51,817 nt of DNA, from contig JAPLFY010000098.1 in assembly GCA_026390435.1 (NCBI GenBank), forward strand, positions 1-51,817, read 5' to 3'. This document shows, piece by piece, positions 17,319 to 25,759 of the stretch. The notes beneath the pieces were generated by a model, which was given only the letters and a program-made list of their open reading frames with translations, ran no database searches and had not been told where the DNA came from. Source of the stretch: Pseudomonadota bacterium (lineage in GTDB: Bacteria; Bdellovibrionota_B; Oligoflexia; Oligoflexales; CAIYRB01). Position numbers and translations under genes: made by a program. Position 1 is the first letter of the stretch. Each line of letters starts with the position of its first letter.

Positions 17319-18314
17319 CTAATTGAACCGGAAGAGTAACTTATTCGCTAAGTTCTCCATGCAGTCTCGGGCTGGGCTGTGGGGAAAGCTGTGCAGTGCC
17401 GCCATAGCCTTCATGGTGTATTGATGAGCGCGATCTACGGTCAGTGCCGCAGTGTCGTACTTGTCGATGAACGTCGCGATCTTGGTCACGGTATCAGCAT
17501 GTACCGAAGTATTAATAAGGGAGCTGATCTCCGTCCACTCAGAGGCAGTGGCCAAACCTTTTAGCATGATGACCGGCAAGGTTACTTTGCCCTCGAGCAA
17601 GTCGGAGTGCGTCTCTTTACCAACAATCGCGGCGGACCCAGTATAATCCAACGCATCATCGATAAGCTGAAAAGCCATTCCAACATTGTGACCGAATTGC
17701 ATCAATGCGTCGCTTTGCGCCTTTGGTGCACCGGAAAGCAGTCCAGCTGCCTGACACGAGGCTTCGAGAAGTACCGCCGTTTTGTACTCGAGGATGGTTA
17801 GGTAGGTTAGCTCGCTTATGTCGGGATTAAATACATTTTCAAGTTGCAGTAGCTCGCCATCGCTCATCAACCGGATCGCGCGAGCGAAGGTGCGAACGAT
17901 GTCCATGTTGCCGGTGGCGGCCATCATTTCACTAGCTGTCGAGTAAATTAGGTCCCCAACTAGCACGCTTGCGGCACTGCCATAGATGCTATTGGCAGTA
18001 GGGCGGTTGCGGCGAAGTGAACTATTGTCGACTACGTCGTCGTGCAGCAGACTCGCTGTGTGAACGAACTCAGTCACAGCTGCGATCGGGTAAAGATGTT
18101 CGCCGTAATATTTAATCAGTCTGCAGGCCATGAAGAACATCGCGGGCCGGATGCGTTTCCCACCGGCACCCAACACATGCTCTGCCACCGCGCGCCCAGT
18201 TGCCGTTTCCGTCGGCAAGTAATTGAGCAGTCGCTGATTTAGCTCAGCTAAGTCAGGAAGCACAGGGGCAAGTGCCTGCTCAATCAGTGATTTGGCAAGA
18301 GAATCCGGGGGCAT
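17319..18314 (-). CDS. Polyprenyl diphosphate synthase
   Basis: This enzyme builds a long isoprenoid chain for quinones (octaprenyl type, IspB-like) or other lipids. The protein (331 residues from ATG 18314) shows GGKRIRPA, the first Asp-rich motif LLHDDVVDNSSLRRNRP, TANSIYGSAASVLVGDL, the EYKTAVLLEASC segment and the second Asp-rich motif FQLIDDALDY. The open frame reaches 18389, but the added 25 residues are not family-like, so I start at the internal Met before PPDSLAK; no strong ribosome-binding site is visible for either. It lies 6 bases upstream of the M16 peptidase. Chain length cannot be read from sequence alone. Confidence 0.85.
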   Translation of the reverse strand: MPPDSLAKSLIEQALAPVLPDLAELNQRLLNYLPTETATGRAVAEHVLGAGGKRIRPAMFFMACRLIKYYGEHLYPIAAVTEFVHTASLLHDDVVDNSSLRRNRPTANSIYGSAASVLVGDLIYSTASEMMAATGNMDIVRTFARAIRLMSDGELLQLENVFNPDISELTYLTILEYKTAVLLEASCQAAGLLSGAPKAQSDALMQFGHNVGMAFQLIDDALDYTGSAAIVGKETHSDLLEGKVTLPVIMLKGLATASEWTEISSLINTSVHADTVTKIATFIDKYDTAALTVDRAHQYTMKAMAALHSFPHSPARDCMENLANKLLFRFN

Positions 18315-18532
18315 CGATGGGACTAAAACCTGCAGAAGGCACCTCCAAGACGACAGCAACTCCCGAACATTACACAGTATATATACCACGACCAGGCATG
18401 ATTTGCGGCAATCAGGATTTCCTGGTACATTCCGGCGCCGCTCATGGCCTTGTGGTCCGGGGCTTTGCCCGCTGCTATAGACAAGGCTTTGACGTTAAAC
18501 GTGCTTGGTAGAAATACATAGAGGAGTGCGCC

Positions 18533-20377
18533 ATGGCAAGCCGATTGTCGGAAGAGACACTGTCTGGTGACCTAGCTGGCATCATGGATGCCGGTCATCA
18601 GGGACTGGTTATTGAATCCGAACGTCGCATGCCGATGTTGCAGCCAGCCACCATTGACCTTGACGCACTGTTGCTCGCAGAAGACCCAGAGGCCGCCGTT
18701 CAGGCGGTACCTACACAACAAATATTCCAGGCGCTCCTTGCCAAGGGGCCTGAGGACTGCATCGAGCTGCTGCCTCTTCTCTCCGAAGACCAGGTGGTCC
18801 GTTTACTCGATTACGACGCCTGGCGGCAGGATGCGTTGGAGCCGCGCCGAGCGGTACGCTGGCTGTCTCTGTTCAAAGAAGTCAGTGACGAGGAGTTCTA
18901 TCGTCGCTTTCGTGACCTCGATGAAGAGTATCAATTAGCACTACTAGGTCCAATGATTGATCTAGTCGATGAAGATCAGTACGAAAAACTTGGGACCCAA
19001 GATCAAGATGCACTGTACAGGTTGCCATGCGGTACCCTTTATTATCGCATCAAGACTGAAGATCCCGTGCTCGTGGAGTTTGTCACCAGCTTAGTCGAGG
19101 CGACTATGGCCAGTGACATTTCCTACGCCTATGCAATGTTGGCGCATGCCGCCTTTATGCCGCCGCATGAGTCGGAGGCCCAAATCAGCCAATTCCGTCG
19201 GGCTAGACTGACCGAGGACGGTTTTGTTAGCTATCAAGAAAGTCTTGCTGCTTTCCGACCGATCGAGCTTAAGCCTCTTGAACAGCGCTGGTTATTGCAA
19301 CAGGTATCGGCCGTACCCGGTGTGGATGCTCTCGTCCAGAAGCAGGCCGGAGAAGCGCTTTTCTTAGAGCAGGTGTTGAAGCGGACGGCTCAGAGCGACC
19401 AAGATGGCAACATCGACTTGTGGCAGAGGTTGTTGTTTTTGGCGAACTCTCTATGTGCGGCGGCACTGGTTGAGCCAGATGACCTAAATGGCGTGCGGTT
19501 GCTAATGAACCATGCCCAGGCATTAGTAAGTCTGGGTCTTGAGCATCTCGCCAGCGGCGATGTGACCCTAGCGGCAATGGTTTTGAAGCAAGAACATCCG
19601 CAGACGCTGTTTCGAGTTGGCCTGACTCTGGTGCGCAAGCTGGCCGACGCAATGCTTGAGCAGTGCGAGAAGCATGGCTTGCCTGGTGTCGATGACATGC
19701 GCCGTCATCTGCGTCTTGATAAATGTGGTGCCTTGCTTTTGCTTATGGATAAAAAGCTGCTGCCTATTTTGGGCTTTGCTAGAGTCGAGACTCTAAAGGG
19801 CGCTTGTAATAGGTTGCCTGTCCGGCCGCTACAGTTCCGTGTCGATGGACGTGGTGCCTCCGGTGTGGTCTTTACTCCTGTGAATAGTATGGCCTCGCTG
19901 ATGACTCTTGCTAGTCAACTGGATGCGATTGCCGGTCTACTGGCAGTGGCATCGCTGGGTGATGAAGATCAACAAGCGGCTACCACAGCCCTAGACCAGA
20001 GGCTGATGACGGCGTTGGCTCGAGTGCTGACTGGTGGCCAGTTCCGTAGTGAGCCTCTTAGCTTAAGCGAGTTTGAGCGTCTAGTTTCTTTGCCGGCGGA
20101 GTCCGCTCAGGGATTCGCCAGTGATGTTCTGGCTAGTATTGAAGGGAGCCTGCGTCTGGCTCTGGCTCCCGGTGCTAGCGCCGGATGGTCGGTAAGTCGT
20201 GCCGCCGGTTTAATGGTCTCCGACCCAGTCCACGGCACTTTGGCCGATATTGCCGATTTACTGCTGCAGCTTGGTACCGCCTGCACTTATGCGAAAGATT
20301 TACCATCGCTCGCGGCGCAGAGGTCGGCCATGGCAAGTTTGATCAACATAGTTAGTAGTGAGGAGATGCAATCATGA
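18533..20377 (+). CDS. DUF6178 family protein
   Basis: The 614-residue, helix-rich, cytoplasmic protein contains acidic, leucine-rich motifs in the style of DUF6178 from Deltaproteobacteria: LLPLLSEDQVVRLLDYDAW, ARRAV-type linkers, WLSLFKEVSDEEFYRRFRDL and LALLGPMIDLVD. Its function is unknown. GAGGAG lies 6 bases before ATG 18533. Its TGA overlaps the next ATG by four bases, so the two are translated together. It is divergent from the polyprenyl synthetase gene; a TTGACG box at about 18489 could belong to its promoter. Confidence 0.65.
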   Translation: MASRLSEETLSGDLAGIMDAGHQGLVIESERRMPMLQPATIDLDALLLAEDPEAAVQAVPTQQIFQALLAKGPEDCIELLPLLSEDQVVRLLDYDAWRQDALEPRRAVRWLSLFKEVSDEEFYRRFRDLDEEYQLALLGPMIDLVDEDQYEKLGTQDQDALYRLPCGTLYYRIKTEDPVLVEFVTSLVEATMASDISYAYAMLAHAAFMPPHESEAQISQFRRARLTEDGFVSYQESLAAFRPIELKPLEQRWLLQQVSAVPGVDALVQKQAGEALFLEQVLKRTAQSDQDGNIDLWQRLLFLANSLCAAALVEPDDLNGVRLLMNHAQALVSLGLEHLASGDVTLAAMVLKQEHPQTLFRVGLTLVRKLADAMLEQCEKHGLPGVDDMRRHLRLDKCGALLLLMDKKLLPILGFARVETLKGACNRLPVRPLQFRVDGRGASGVVFTPVNSMASLMTLASQLDAIAGLLAVASLGDEDQQAATTALDQRLMTALARVLTGGQFRSEPLSLSEFERLVSLPAESAQGFASDVLASIEGSLRLALAPGASAGWSVSRAAGLMVSDPVHGTLADIADLLLQLGTACTYAKDLPSLAAQRSAMASLINIVSSEEMQS

Positions 20378-20814
20378 CTTTGGCAAAGCAACCGAATTTC
20401 CTTACCGTTGAGGACTGTGCCGAGATCTCGCAGCTTATGGACCGTAAATTTGCGGGTCTTCTGAAGCAGCGATACTTCGAGGCAGCCGTTAACAAAGACA
20501 GCCAAGGCGTTTACGCGAAAGTTGCCCTCAGGAATCAGTCAGGCTCGTTCTACTATCCGGTCGAGGCCAGAGTGGCCCACATGAACCACGATTTTGACGA
20601 GCGTGCTGCCGCTTTTTTTCTAATCGACTACATCACAGAGTATTTTGCTGAATACTTTCGTGCAGACGGCGATGTCTTTTTGCCGATCGATTGGAATGAA
20701 TACGAGTGGGGCGGAGTGTCGCTTCAGCTCAAGGGGCAGCTGCTAAATCTCGAGGTTGAGCGTCTTGCTGATGCCCTGCTTGCTGGCGACTCTGCTGGCG
20801 ACCAGTTGCGCTGA
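20374..20814 (+). CDS. Unknown protein coupled to the DUF6178 gene
   Basis: A 146-residue acidic protein of no recognised family. It starts at ATG 20374 inside the stop of the DUF6178 gene (ATGA), with AGGAG about 8 bases upstream. Visible features are FLTVEDCAEISQLMD, a basic middle and the aromatic stretch ITEYFAEYFRADGDVFLPIDWNEYEWGG, which reads like a small alpha/beta domain. Coupled translation suggests stable pairing with the DUF6178 protein. It has no signal or membrane segment. Confidence 0.7.
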   Translation: MTLAKQPNFLTVEDCAEISQLMDRKFAGLLKQRYFEAAVNKDSQGVYAKVALRNQSGSFYYPVEARVAHMNHDFDERAAAFFLIDYITEYFAEYFRADGDVFLPIDWNEYEWGGVSLQLKGQLLNLEVERLADALLAGDSAGDQLR

Positions 20815-20815
20815 A

Positions 20816-21820
20816 TTATTCAGCGTTGAGTTTAATCAGGCTGGGCTCTAGTTCTACCGGTTCCGCGCCATTATGAACGCCGACGCGATTTCGCCCGGAT
20901 TTTTTAGCGAAATAAAGGGCCGCATCAGCGCGCGCCACCGCTTCCGTCGGGGTCTCTTTGCCGATAGTAATCTGCGAGACTCCGCTGGAAATCGTCACTG
21001 GGATAATCGTACCGTTGAAGTCAAATCTGAAGTTTTCGATCGCTAAACGAATCTTTTCAGATGCTGTAGCTGCTCCAACTAACTCAGTGCTGGGTAGAAT
21101 CGCGAGAAACTCTTCACCGCCATAGCGAGATACAATATCTGTCCTGCGAAAACCATTTTTCAACAGTCTGCCGACGTTGCTGAGGACATAATCACCAGCT
21201 TGGTGACCATAAACGTCATTGATTTTCTTGAAGAAATCGATGTCCAGCATGACGACTGACATGGTGCGCTGGGGCGCGTCAGCTGGTAGGGTCTGCAGCG
21301 CAGCGACCTGAGAGCTCAGATATTCACTGAAGTATGCTCGGTTAAATAGTCCAGTGAGATTATCTGTGATCGACTGAGTCGCCTTGTCTTTATACTTATC
21401 TTGTAGGTTAGTCTCGGCAGTCACATCACGGAGCAGCATAAAGGCTCCGATGTTATTACCGTTGCTGGAAAATGGATAAACCCCAATGATAAGGTTTAGC
21501 GAATGGCTGTTGATGATCGCCGTCGCCGTCACTTCATCAAAGCGAGTAGGGCCCGCAGCATTGAGTAGCTCGCTGATAGCTAATGGTTTGCCAGCGATAG
21601 TGAGCACCAGCATATCGGTCAGCGTATTAGACTTCAAAATCTGTTTAGTCTTAAGACCTGTCACTTGCGATAAGAGGGCATTACATTTTAATATTTTGCC
21701 ATCCATATCCACGACAGCGTAGGCGTCCAACAAGCACTTAGAGAAGTGCTCGTATGGTTTGAACGCATCTAGCACTTCATTTGCTACTGGAAGTTCAAGA
21801 TTTAATGCTGCCTCTGCCAT
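20816..21820 (-). CDS. Diguanylate cyclase with PAS domain
   Basis: The protein (334 residues from ATG 21820) has a PAS-type sensor domain at about residues 30-135 (YAVVDMDGKILKCN, LSQVTGLKT) and a GGDEF domain at about 160-315. The active site is intact (SRYGGEEFLAIL), with an inhibition site RRTD five residues before GGEEF, so product feedback is expected. The second conserved block is VTISSGVSQI, and ARADAALYFAKKSGRNRV ends the domain. It makes c-di-GMP in the cytoplasm; PAS ligand unknown. A longer frame starts at 21898 but would overlap the STAS gene and adds non-domain residues. It is 59 bases downstream of the STAS gene, so they may share a transcript. Confidence 0.9.
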   Translation of the reverse strand: MAEAALNLELPVANEVLDAFKPYEHFSKCLLDAYAVVDMDGKILKCNALLSQVTGLKTKQILKSNTLTDMLVLTIAGKPLAISELLNAAGPTRFDEVTATAIINSHSLNLIIGVYPFSSNGNNIGAFMLLRDVTAETNLQDKYKDKATQSITDNLTGLFNRAYFSEYLSSQVAALQTLPADAPQRTMSVVMLDIDFFKKINDVYGHQAGDYVLSNVGRLLKNGFRRTDIVSRYGGEEFLAILPSTELVGAATASEKIRLAIENFRFDFNGTIIPVTISSGVSQITIGKETPTEAVARADAALYFAKKSGRNRVGVHNGAEPVELEPSLIKLNAE

Positions 21821-21879
21821 TTGTGTCTCACGTGAAGTTCTAAATAAATGTTCAGTCCTTGGAATCAGTCTGGCTGTCT

Positions 21880-22359
21880 TTATGCTGCATCCAACCACGC
21901 AAAAAACTCATCTTCCACCTCTTCCATCTCCATGATCGTGCCGCATTTCTCGCACTTTTGAGGTGGGATTTCAGCCGTTCCCGACGAGGGTAAATTCCGA
22001 CCTTCTTCGAATAATACCCAGGTTTGGTGGTCGCATTTGCCGCAAGCGTAGGATGCATAGACCGAACGTACCTGGGCCGACCCGCGGAAGTTGGGGATCA
22101 TGTTAATCTGACTTACGATTTCCGGAGTGCACTCTTCGAAGATCAACTTACGGCCCTTCTCTGCCTCGCGTATGAAGTTTATCCAGGCGCGCACACCACA
22201 GCTGTTCACGGACTCCACTTTGCGGAAGTTGATGATGACATTCGTGCCTAGCGCGGTGATCATTGGCTTCAGATGTACTTCGGAGTCCTCATTGATCGGA
22301 CCCACGTATACTAGCTGATCCCACTGACCTTTTTTTTCTACGTTGAGTGTAATACCCAT
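21880..22359 (-). CDS. STAS-like domain plus zinc ribbon protein
   Basis: The 159-residue protein combines an N-terminal STAS-like fold (VIINFRKVESVNSCGVRAWI is the strand-helix with the Ser where anti-sigma antagonists are phosphorylated) and a C-terminal Cys4 module (CGKC and, after about 37 residues, CEKCG) likely to bind zinc. The last residues are acidic. Family knowledge suggests partner binding through the STAS part; the pairing with a zinc ribbon is less usual. ATG 22359 lies directly after the T-run of a hairpin in which its own ribosome-binding site (GAGGG) is base-paired, so expression may depend on opening it. It lies between speA and the diguanylate cyclase, all on the minus strand. 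Confidence 0.75.
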   Translation of the reverse strand: MGITLNVEKKGQWDQLVYVGPINEDSEVHLKPMITALGTNVIINFRKVESVNSCGVRAWINFIREAEKGRKLIFEECTPEIVSQINMIPNFRGSAQVRSVYASYACGKCDHQTWVLFEEGRNLPSSGTAEIPPQKCEKCGTIMEMEEVEDEFFAWLDAA

Positions 22360-22360
22360 G

Positions 22361-22398
22361 AAAAAACCCTCACGATGGCTAAAAGCCGGTCCTGAGGG
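22361..22398 (-). terminator. Hairpin with T-run burying the STAS gene ribosome-binding site
   Basis: Read on the minus strand, CCCTCA (22398-22393) pairs with TGAGGG (22372-22367), with an inner GGC/GCC stem and loop TTTTA. Six Ts follow, directly before the ATG at 22359. It looks like an intrinsic terminator for speA. The right arm, GAGGG, is also the only good ribosome-binding site of the next gene, so the same structure could lower that gene's translation. Confidence 0.55.
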
Positions 22399-22467
22399 CT
22401 CATCGGTCAGTCCGTGATGGACTTGAGCTATAGATTCAAGAATTCAGTAACCCACTGACTTGACTAA

Positions 22468-24378
22468 CTAACGATCGATTAGGTAGGGGTACGAGCGCAT
22501 AAACTTGGTTAGTCTTTCCAGTCCCAATGTCGCCTGTTCAGCCGATACAATGCCGTTGGTCACTGCCCGATCGAATTGCAGTTCGTAGCATCCCACCATC
22601 TCTTTCAAGTCGTAGTTGCGGGATTCCAGTAGCTCGTCAATCGGATCACCTTTGGTCACCTTAGTTAGCTCCCAGTCACCATCGGCATTGATGTAAATCT
22701 CTGCCTCGTGGATAGCTCCGAACAGATTGTGTTCGTTTGCCAGACTTTCCTGGTAAGCGCCAACTAGGAAGAAGCCGATGTAATAGGGCTGGTTGTTTGG
22801 CACGTGTAAGTCGAGTGCCGTCTTGACATCGGCCCGGTCGACGAATGTATCCAAACAGCCGTCTGAGTCACAGGTGATGTCCACAATAGTTGCTTTGTGC
22901 GATGGTTTCTCATCGTGGCGACTAAGAGGCATCACTGGGAAAAGCTGGTCGATAGCCCAAGAATCTGGAATCGACTGGAACATGGAGAAGTTGGCTAGGT
23001 ACTTACTGACCAGTGCCTTTTGGAGGTCTTCGAATTCTTCTAGTTGATGACGCTGGAAGCTAGAAAAGTAGAGAGCTCTTCTGCACACACGGCGGAACAA
23101 ATCTTCGGCGTAAGCCCGATCCTGCATGTTCAGGTAGCCGAGGTTGAAAAGGGTAAATAGCTCTTCCTGATATTCAATCGCATCATGGTAGAATTCGACG
23201 TAATTCTTACGATTAATATTATCAAGTATGTACTTGAGCTCTTTGATACTCTTGTGAACTTCGCCCTGAGTATACTCTGGCAAGTCCGCTTCGATCGGCA
23301 GTAACTCTTCGCCTTGAACTTCGCGGATGTCGGTGACTACCACAGAGTGATAGGCAGCAATAACACGGCCGCTTTCCGTAACGATGGTCGGGTAAGGCAC
23401 GCCCTCATTGGCGCAGACGTCGCCGAGTACGTAAACTGCGTCGTTGGCAAATTCCTGCATCGTGTAGTTGGCACTGGAGAGGAACGATGTCTTACTACCG
23501 TCGTAGTCGACACCGACGCCGCCGCCGATATTCAGGAATTGTGGGGTGTAGCCCATCTTCACGACTTTGGCATAGACTCGTGACGCTTCTTTGATGGCGT
23601 TTTTGAAGCGCTTAATCTCAGTAATTTGTGAGCCGATGTGGAAGTGAAGCATGGCCAAGCGGTCTTGAAAGTTGGCCTCTTCTAGCATCGACAGACAGTT
23701 GAGAACTTCGGTCGTGGTCAGGCCAAATTTAGAGGAGTCACCGGAACTCTTCTCCCACTTGCCGGCACCTTTGCTGTAGAGACGAACGCGCAGGCCAACT
23801 AGCGGCACTACGGGCTGATCCTTAGCTAGTTCAAGGAAGGTGGCTAGCTCGTCTGGACCCTCGACGACCACAATAACGCGCTTACCCATGGCTGCTCCGA
23901 GGAACGCCATGTCGATAAACTCACGGTCTTTAAAGCCGTTACAAATGAGCAGAGAATTTGGCGTTAGCGGGTAGCTTAGAGCGGCCACGAACTCAGTCTT
24001 GCTGCCGACCTCGAGGCCGTAGTCCAGTCGCTGACCACAAGCAACGACAGCGTCAATGAACTCACGGCGCTGGTTTACTTTGAAAGGAAACACGCCGACG
24101 TGTTTGCCCTTAAAGTTGAACTCACTAATAGCCTGTCTGAAGGCAGAGTGCATGCGCTCCAATTGGCATTCGATGATCTGCGGAAAGCGCAGAATCAGCG
24201 GGGTGTGAATCCCTTGATGTTTTAGCTTGGCGATCACCTCTGGCAGTGACACGCTAAGGTGTTCTTCGCCCGTGGGGTGGCTGACGACGTGACCTTCGTC
24301 ATTGATGCCGAAATAGCCGGCGCCCCAATCGTCGATGCCGTAAAGTTCGCGTGCCTCTTGGATCTGACGGATATTCAT
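22468..24378 (-). CDS. speA: Biosynthetic arginine decarboxylase
   Basis: SpeA converts arginine to agmatine, the first step of one putrescine/spermidine route. The 636-residue protein has the expected PLP Lys100 in VGVFPFKVNQRREF, the Gly-rich GLEVGSKTE, the LHFHIGSQI block, LNIGGGVGVDYDG, the ESGRVIAAYHSV segment and the late CDSDGCLDTFVD region with the catalytic Cys. It is full length. A weak ribosome-binding site precedes ATG 24378, as for many biosynthetic genes. The next minus-strand gene is the STAS protein, beyond the terminator-like hairpin at 22361-22398; the divergent neighbour is rsmD. The 168-base spacer has two small 6-bp inverted repeats (about 24458-24475 and 24482-24506). 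Confidence 0.96.
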   Translation of the reverse strand: MNIRQIQEARELYGIDDWGAGYFGINDEGHVVSHPTGEEHLSVSLPEVIAKLKHQGIHTPLILRFPQIIECQLERMHSAFRQAISEFNFKGKHVGVFPFKVNQRREFIDAVVACGQRLDYGLEVGSKTEFVAALSYPLTPNSLLICNGFKDREFIDMAFLGAAMGKRVIVVVEGPDELATFLELAKDQPVVPLVGLRVRLYSKGAGKWEKSSGDSSKFGLTTTEVLNCLSMLEEANFQDRLAMLHFHIGSQITEIKRFKNAIKEASRVYAKVVKMGYTPQFLNIGGGVGVDYDGSKTSFLSSANYTMQEFANDAVYVLGDVCANEGVPYPTIVTESGRVIAAYHSVVVTDIREVQGEELLPIEADLPEYTQGEVHKSIKELKYILDNINRKNYVEFYHDAIEYQEELFTLFNLGYLNMQDRAYAEDLFRRVCRRALYFSSFQRHQLEEFEDLQKALVSKYLANFSMFQSIPDSWAIDQLFPVMPLSRHDEKPSHKATIVDITCDSDGCLDTFVDRADVKTALDLHVPNNQPYYIGFFLVGAYQESLANEHNLFGAIHEAEIYINADGDWELTKVTKGDPIDELLESRNYDLKEMVGCYELQFDRAVTNGIVSAEQATLGLERLTKFMRSYPYLIDR

Positions 24379-24546
24379 AGGCTGGTGACTCGTACAAAAA
24401 GGATGACCGGGACGGCGTAAAATGGCGGCATTGACCGCAATTTACAAGTACAAAATAGCATTAGCTATTAATGCACCGTCTCCTATCTAAACTAGCTATG
24501 ATAGGTCAAGCGATTCTAGGGTCTTAAGTGAAAAAATGGAAGACTT

Positions 24547-25134
24547 ATGCAGATCTCATCCGGATGGGCAAAAGGAGCTCGGCTCGCAACGCCGCAAGGT
24601 GACACCACAAGGCCAACGGCAGCTAAGGTGCGTGCCGCAGCTCTTAACATCCTCATGCCTTTGCTCCATGAGGCTTCATTCCTTGATCTTTTTGCTGGCA
24701 GCGGAGCCATGGGCCTAGAGGCCGTGAGTCGCGGTGCCCGCTCAGCGACTTTCGTCGACCAAGCGCCCGGTGCGATCAAAGCACTGCGGGCCAACATTTC
24801 AGAGGTATTGCGGCGAGCAACCGCGCAAAACTTGTTATTGCCGGAGCTGCGGGTCCACTCCGGCCCCCTGCCGTTGGCGTTAGGGCGTTTGTCAGCGCCG
24901 TCGTCAGGTCCTTTCGATCTAGTTTTTGTCGATCCTCCCTATCGTGATGTCCCGCTGTTAGCAGCCGACATTCTGACTGGTTTAGTCAATTTGGTCGCAC
25001 CGTCGGCGACCGTGCTCTTTGAGAGTGCGGTGGAGGCTGAGGCATCAATTAACACTGCGGCGCAGGACGCGTGGGTCGTCGTCAAGCAGCGCGCTTATGG
25101 AGAAACCCTGCTGACCATGCTAGAAAAGACTTAA
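24547..25134 (+). CDS. rsmD: 16S rRNA (guanine-966-N2)-methyltransferase
   Basis: RsmD methylates G966 of 16S rRNA in the small subunit. The 195-residue protein has the family N-terminus (SGWAKGARLATPQGDTTRPT then AAKVRAAALNIL), the SAM-binding motif DLFAGSGAMGLEA (about residues 47-59) and the catalytic DPPY at 129-132. GGAAG lies 4 bases before ATG 24547. coaD follows 73 bases later; the two are commonly adjacent in bacteria, and together they fit a small operon with the FecR-TPR gene. Confidence 0.93.
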   Translation: MQISSGWAKGARLATPQGDTTRPTAAKVRAAALNILMPLLHEASFLDLFAGSGAMGLEAVSRGARSATFVDQAPGAIKALRANISEVLRRATAQNLLLPELRVHSGPLPLALGRLSAPSSGPFDLVFVDPPYRDVPLLAADILTGLVNLVAPSATVLFESAVEAEASINTAAQDAWVVVKQRAYGETLLTMLEKT

Positions 25135-25207
25135 AGGTCTAAGGACGCAAGTGATTTTGTCGCTGTGAAGGAGCCCAGGGGGGCTGCTCACGGGCCAGGA
25201 GGGACTA

Positions 25208-25759
25208 GTGGAGCGGATAGCTAAGGGCAGGGTCATAGGTAACAAACAGCGGAGCCCAGCTAAGCTGAGGGTAGGTATTTTTGCAGGTAGTTTTGATCCG
25301 CCTACCTTTGGGCATCAAGATCTTATAAAGCGTGCCAGTTCGCTCTTGGACGAGCTCGTGGTCGCCGTCGGTGCTGCCGATGGTAAATCACCGCTCTTTA
25401 CTACTGCCGAGCGTGTCGCGATGACCCTGGCATTGTGTAGTGAATACAAAAACGTTCGGGTGATCAGTTTTGATGGCTTGACCGTCGACTGCGCTCTGGC
25501 GGAAGGAGCAACTACGATCATTCGCGGTGTCCGGTCAGCTATCGATTATGATTATGAGATGCGCATGGCTCTGATGAACCAGGCCATGAAACCGCAGTTG
25601 CAGACTATATTTTTGCCCACTCGCGCAGACCTTAGTCATATTTCCTCGTCCTTAGCTAAAGAAATTGCCCGTCATGGTGGTGACTCCGGCCTGTTGGTGC
25701 CGTCGCTGGTGGAGCGCGAGCTGAAAAAAAAGTTCAGTAAGATTAGTCAGAAAAGATGA
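25208..25759 (+). CDS. coaD: Phosphopantetheine adenylyltransferase
   Basis: CoaD transfers AMP to 4'-phosphopantetheine, the penultimate step of CoA synthesis. The nucleotidyltransferase motif GSFDPPTFGH lies at residues 27-36, TIIRGVRSAIDYDYE in the middle, and ISSSLAKEIARHGG near the end (the usual ISSTxVRE block). The start is GTG 25208, chosen because AGGAGGG is 6 bases upstream; about 20 residues precede the usual N-terminus, so a slightly later start is possible. Its TGA overlaps the following ATG (25756) by four bases, giving translational coupling with the large FecR-TPR protein. Confidence 0.94.
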   Translation: MERIAKGRVIGNKQRSPAKLRVGIFAGSFDPPTFGHQDLIKRASSLLDELVVAVGAADGKSPLFTTAERVAMTLALCSEYKNVRVISFDGLTVDCALAEGATTIIRGVRSAIDYDYEMRMALMNQAMKPQLQTIFLPTRADLSHISSSLAKEIARHGGDSGLLVPSLVERELKKKFSKISQKR

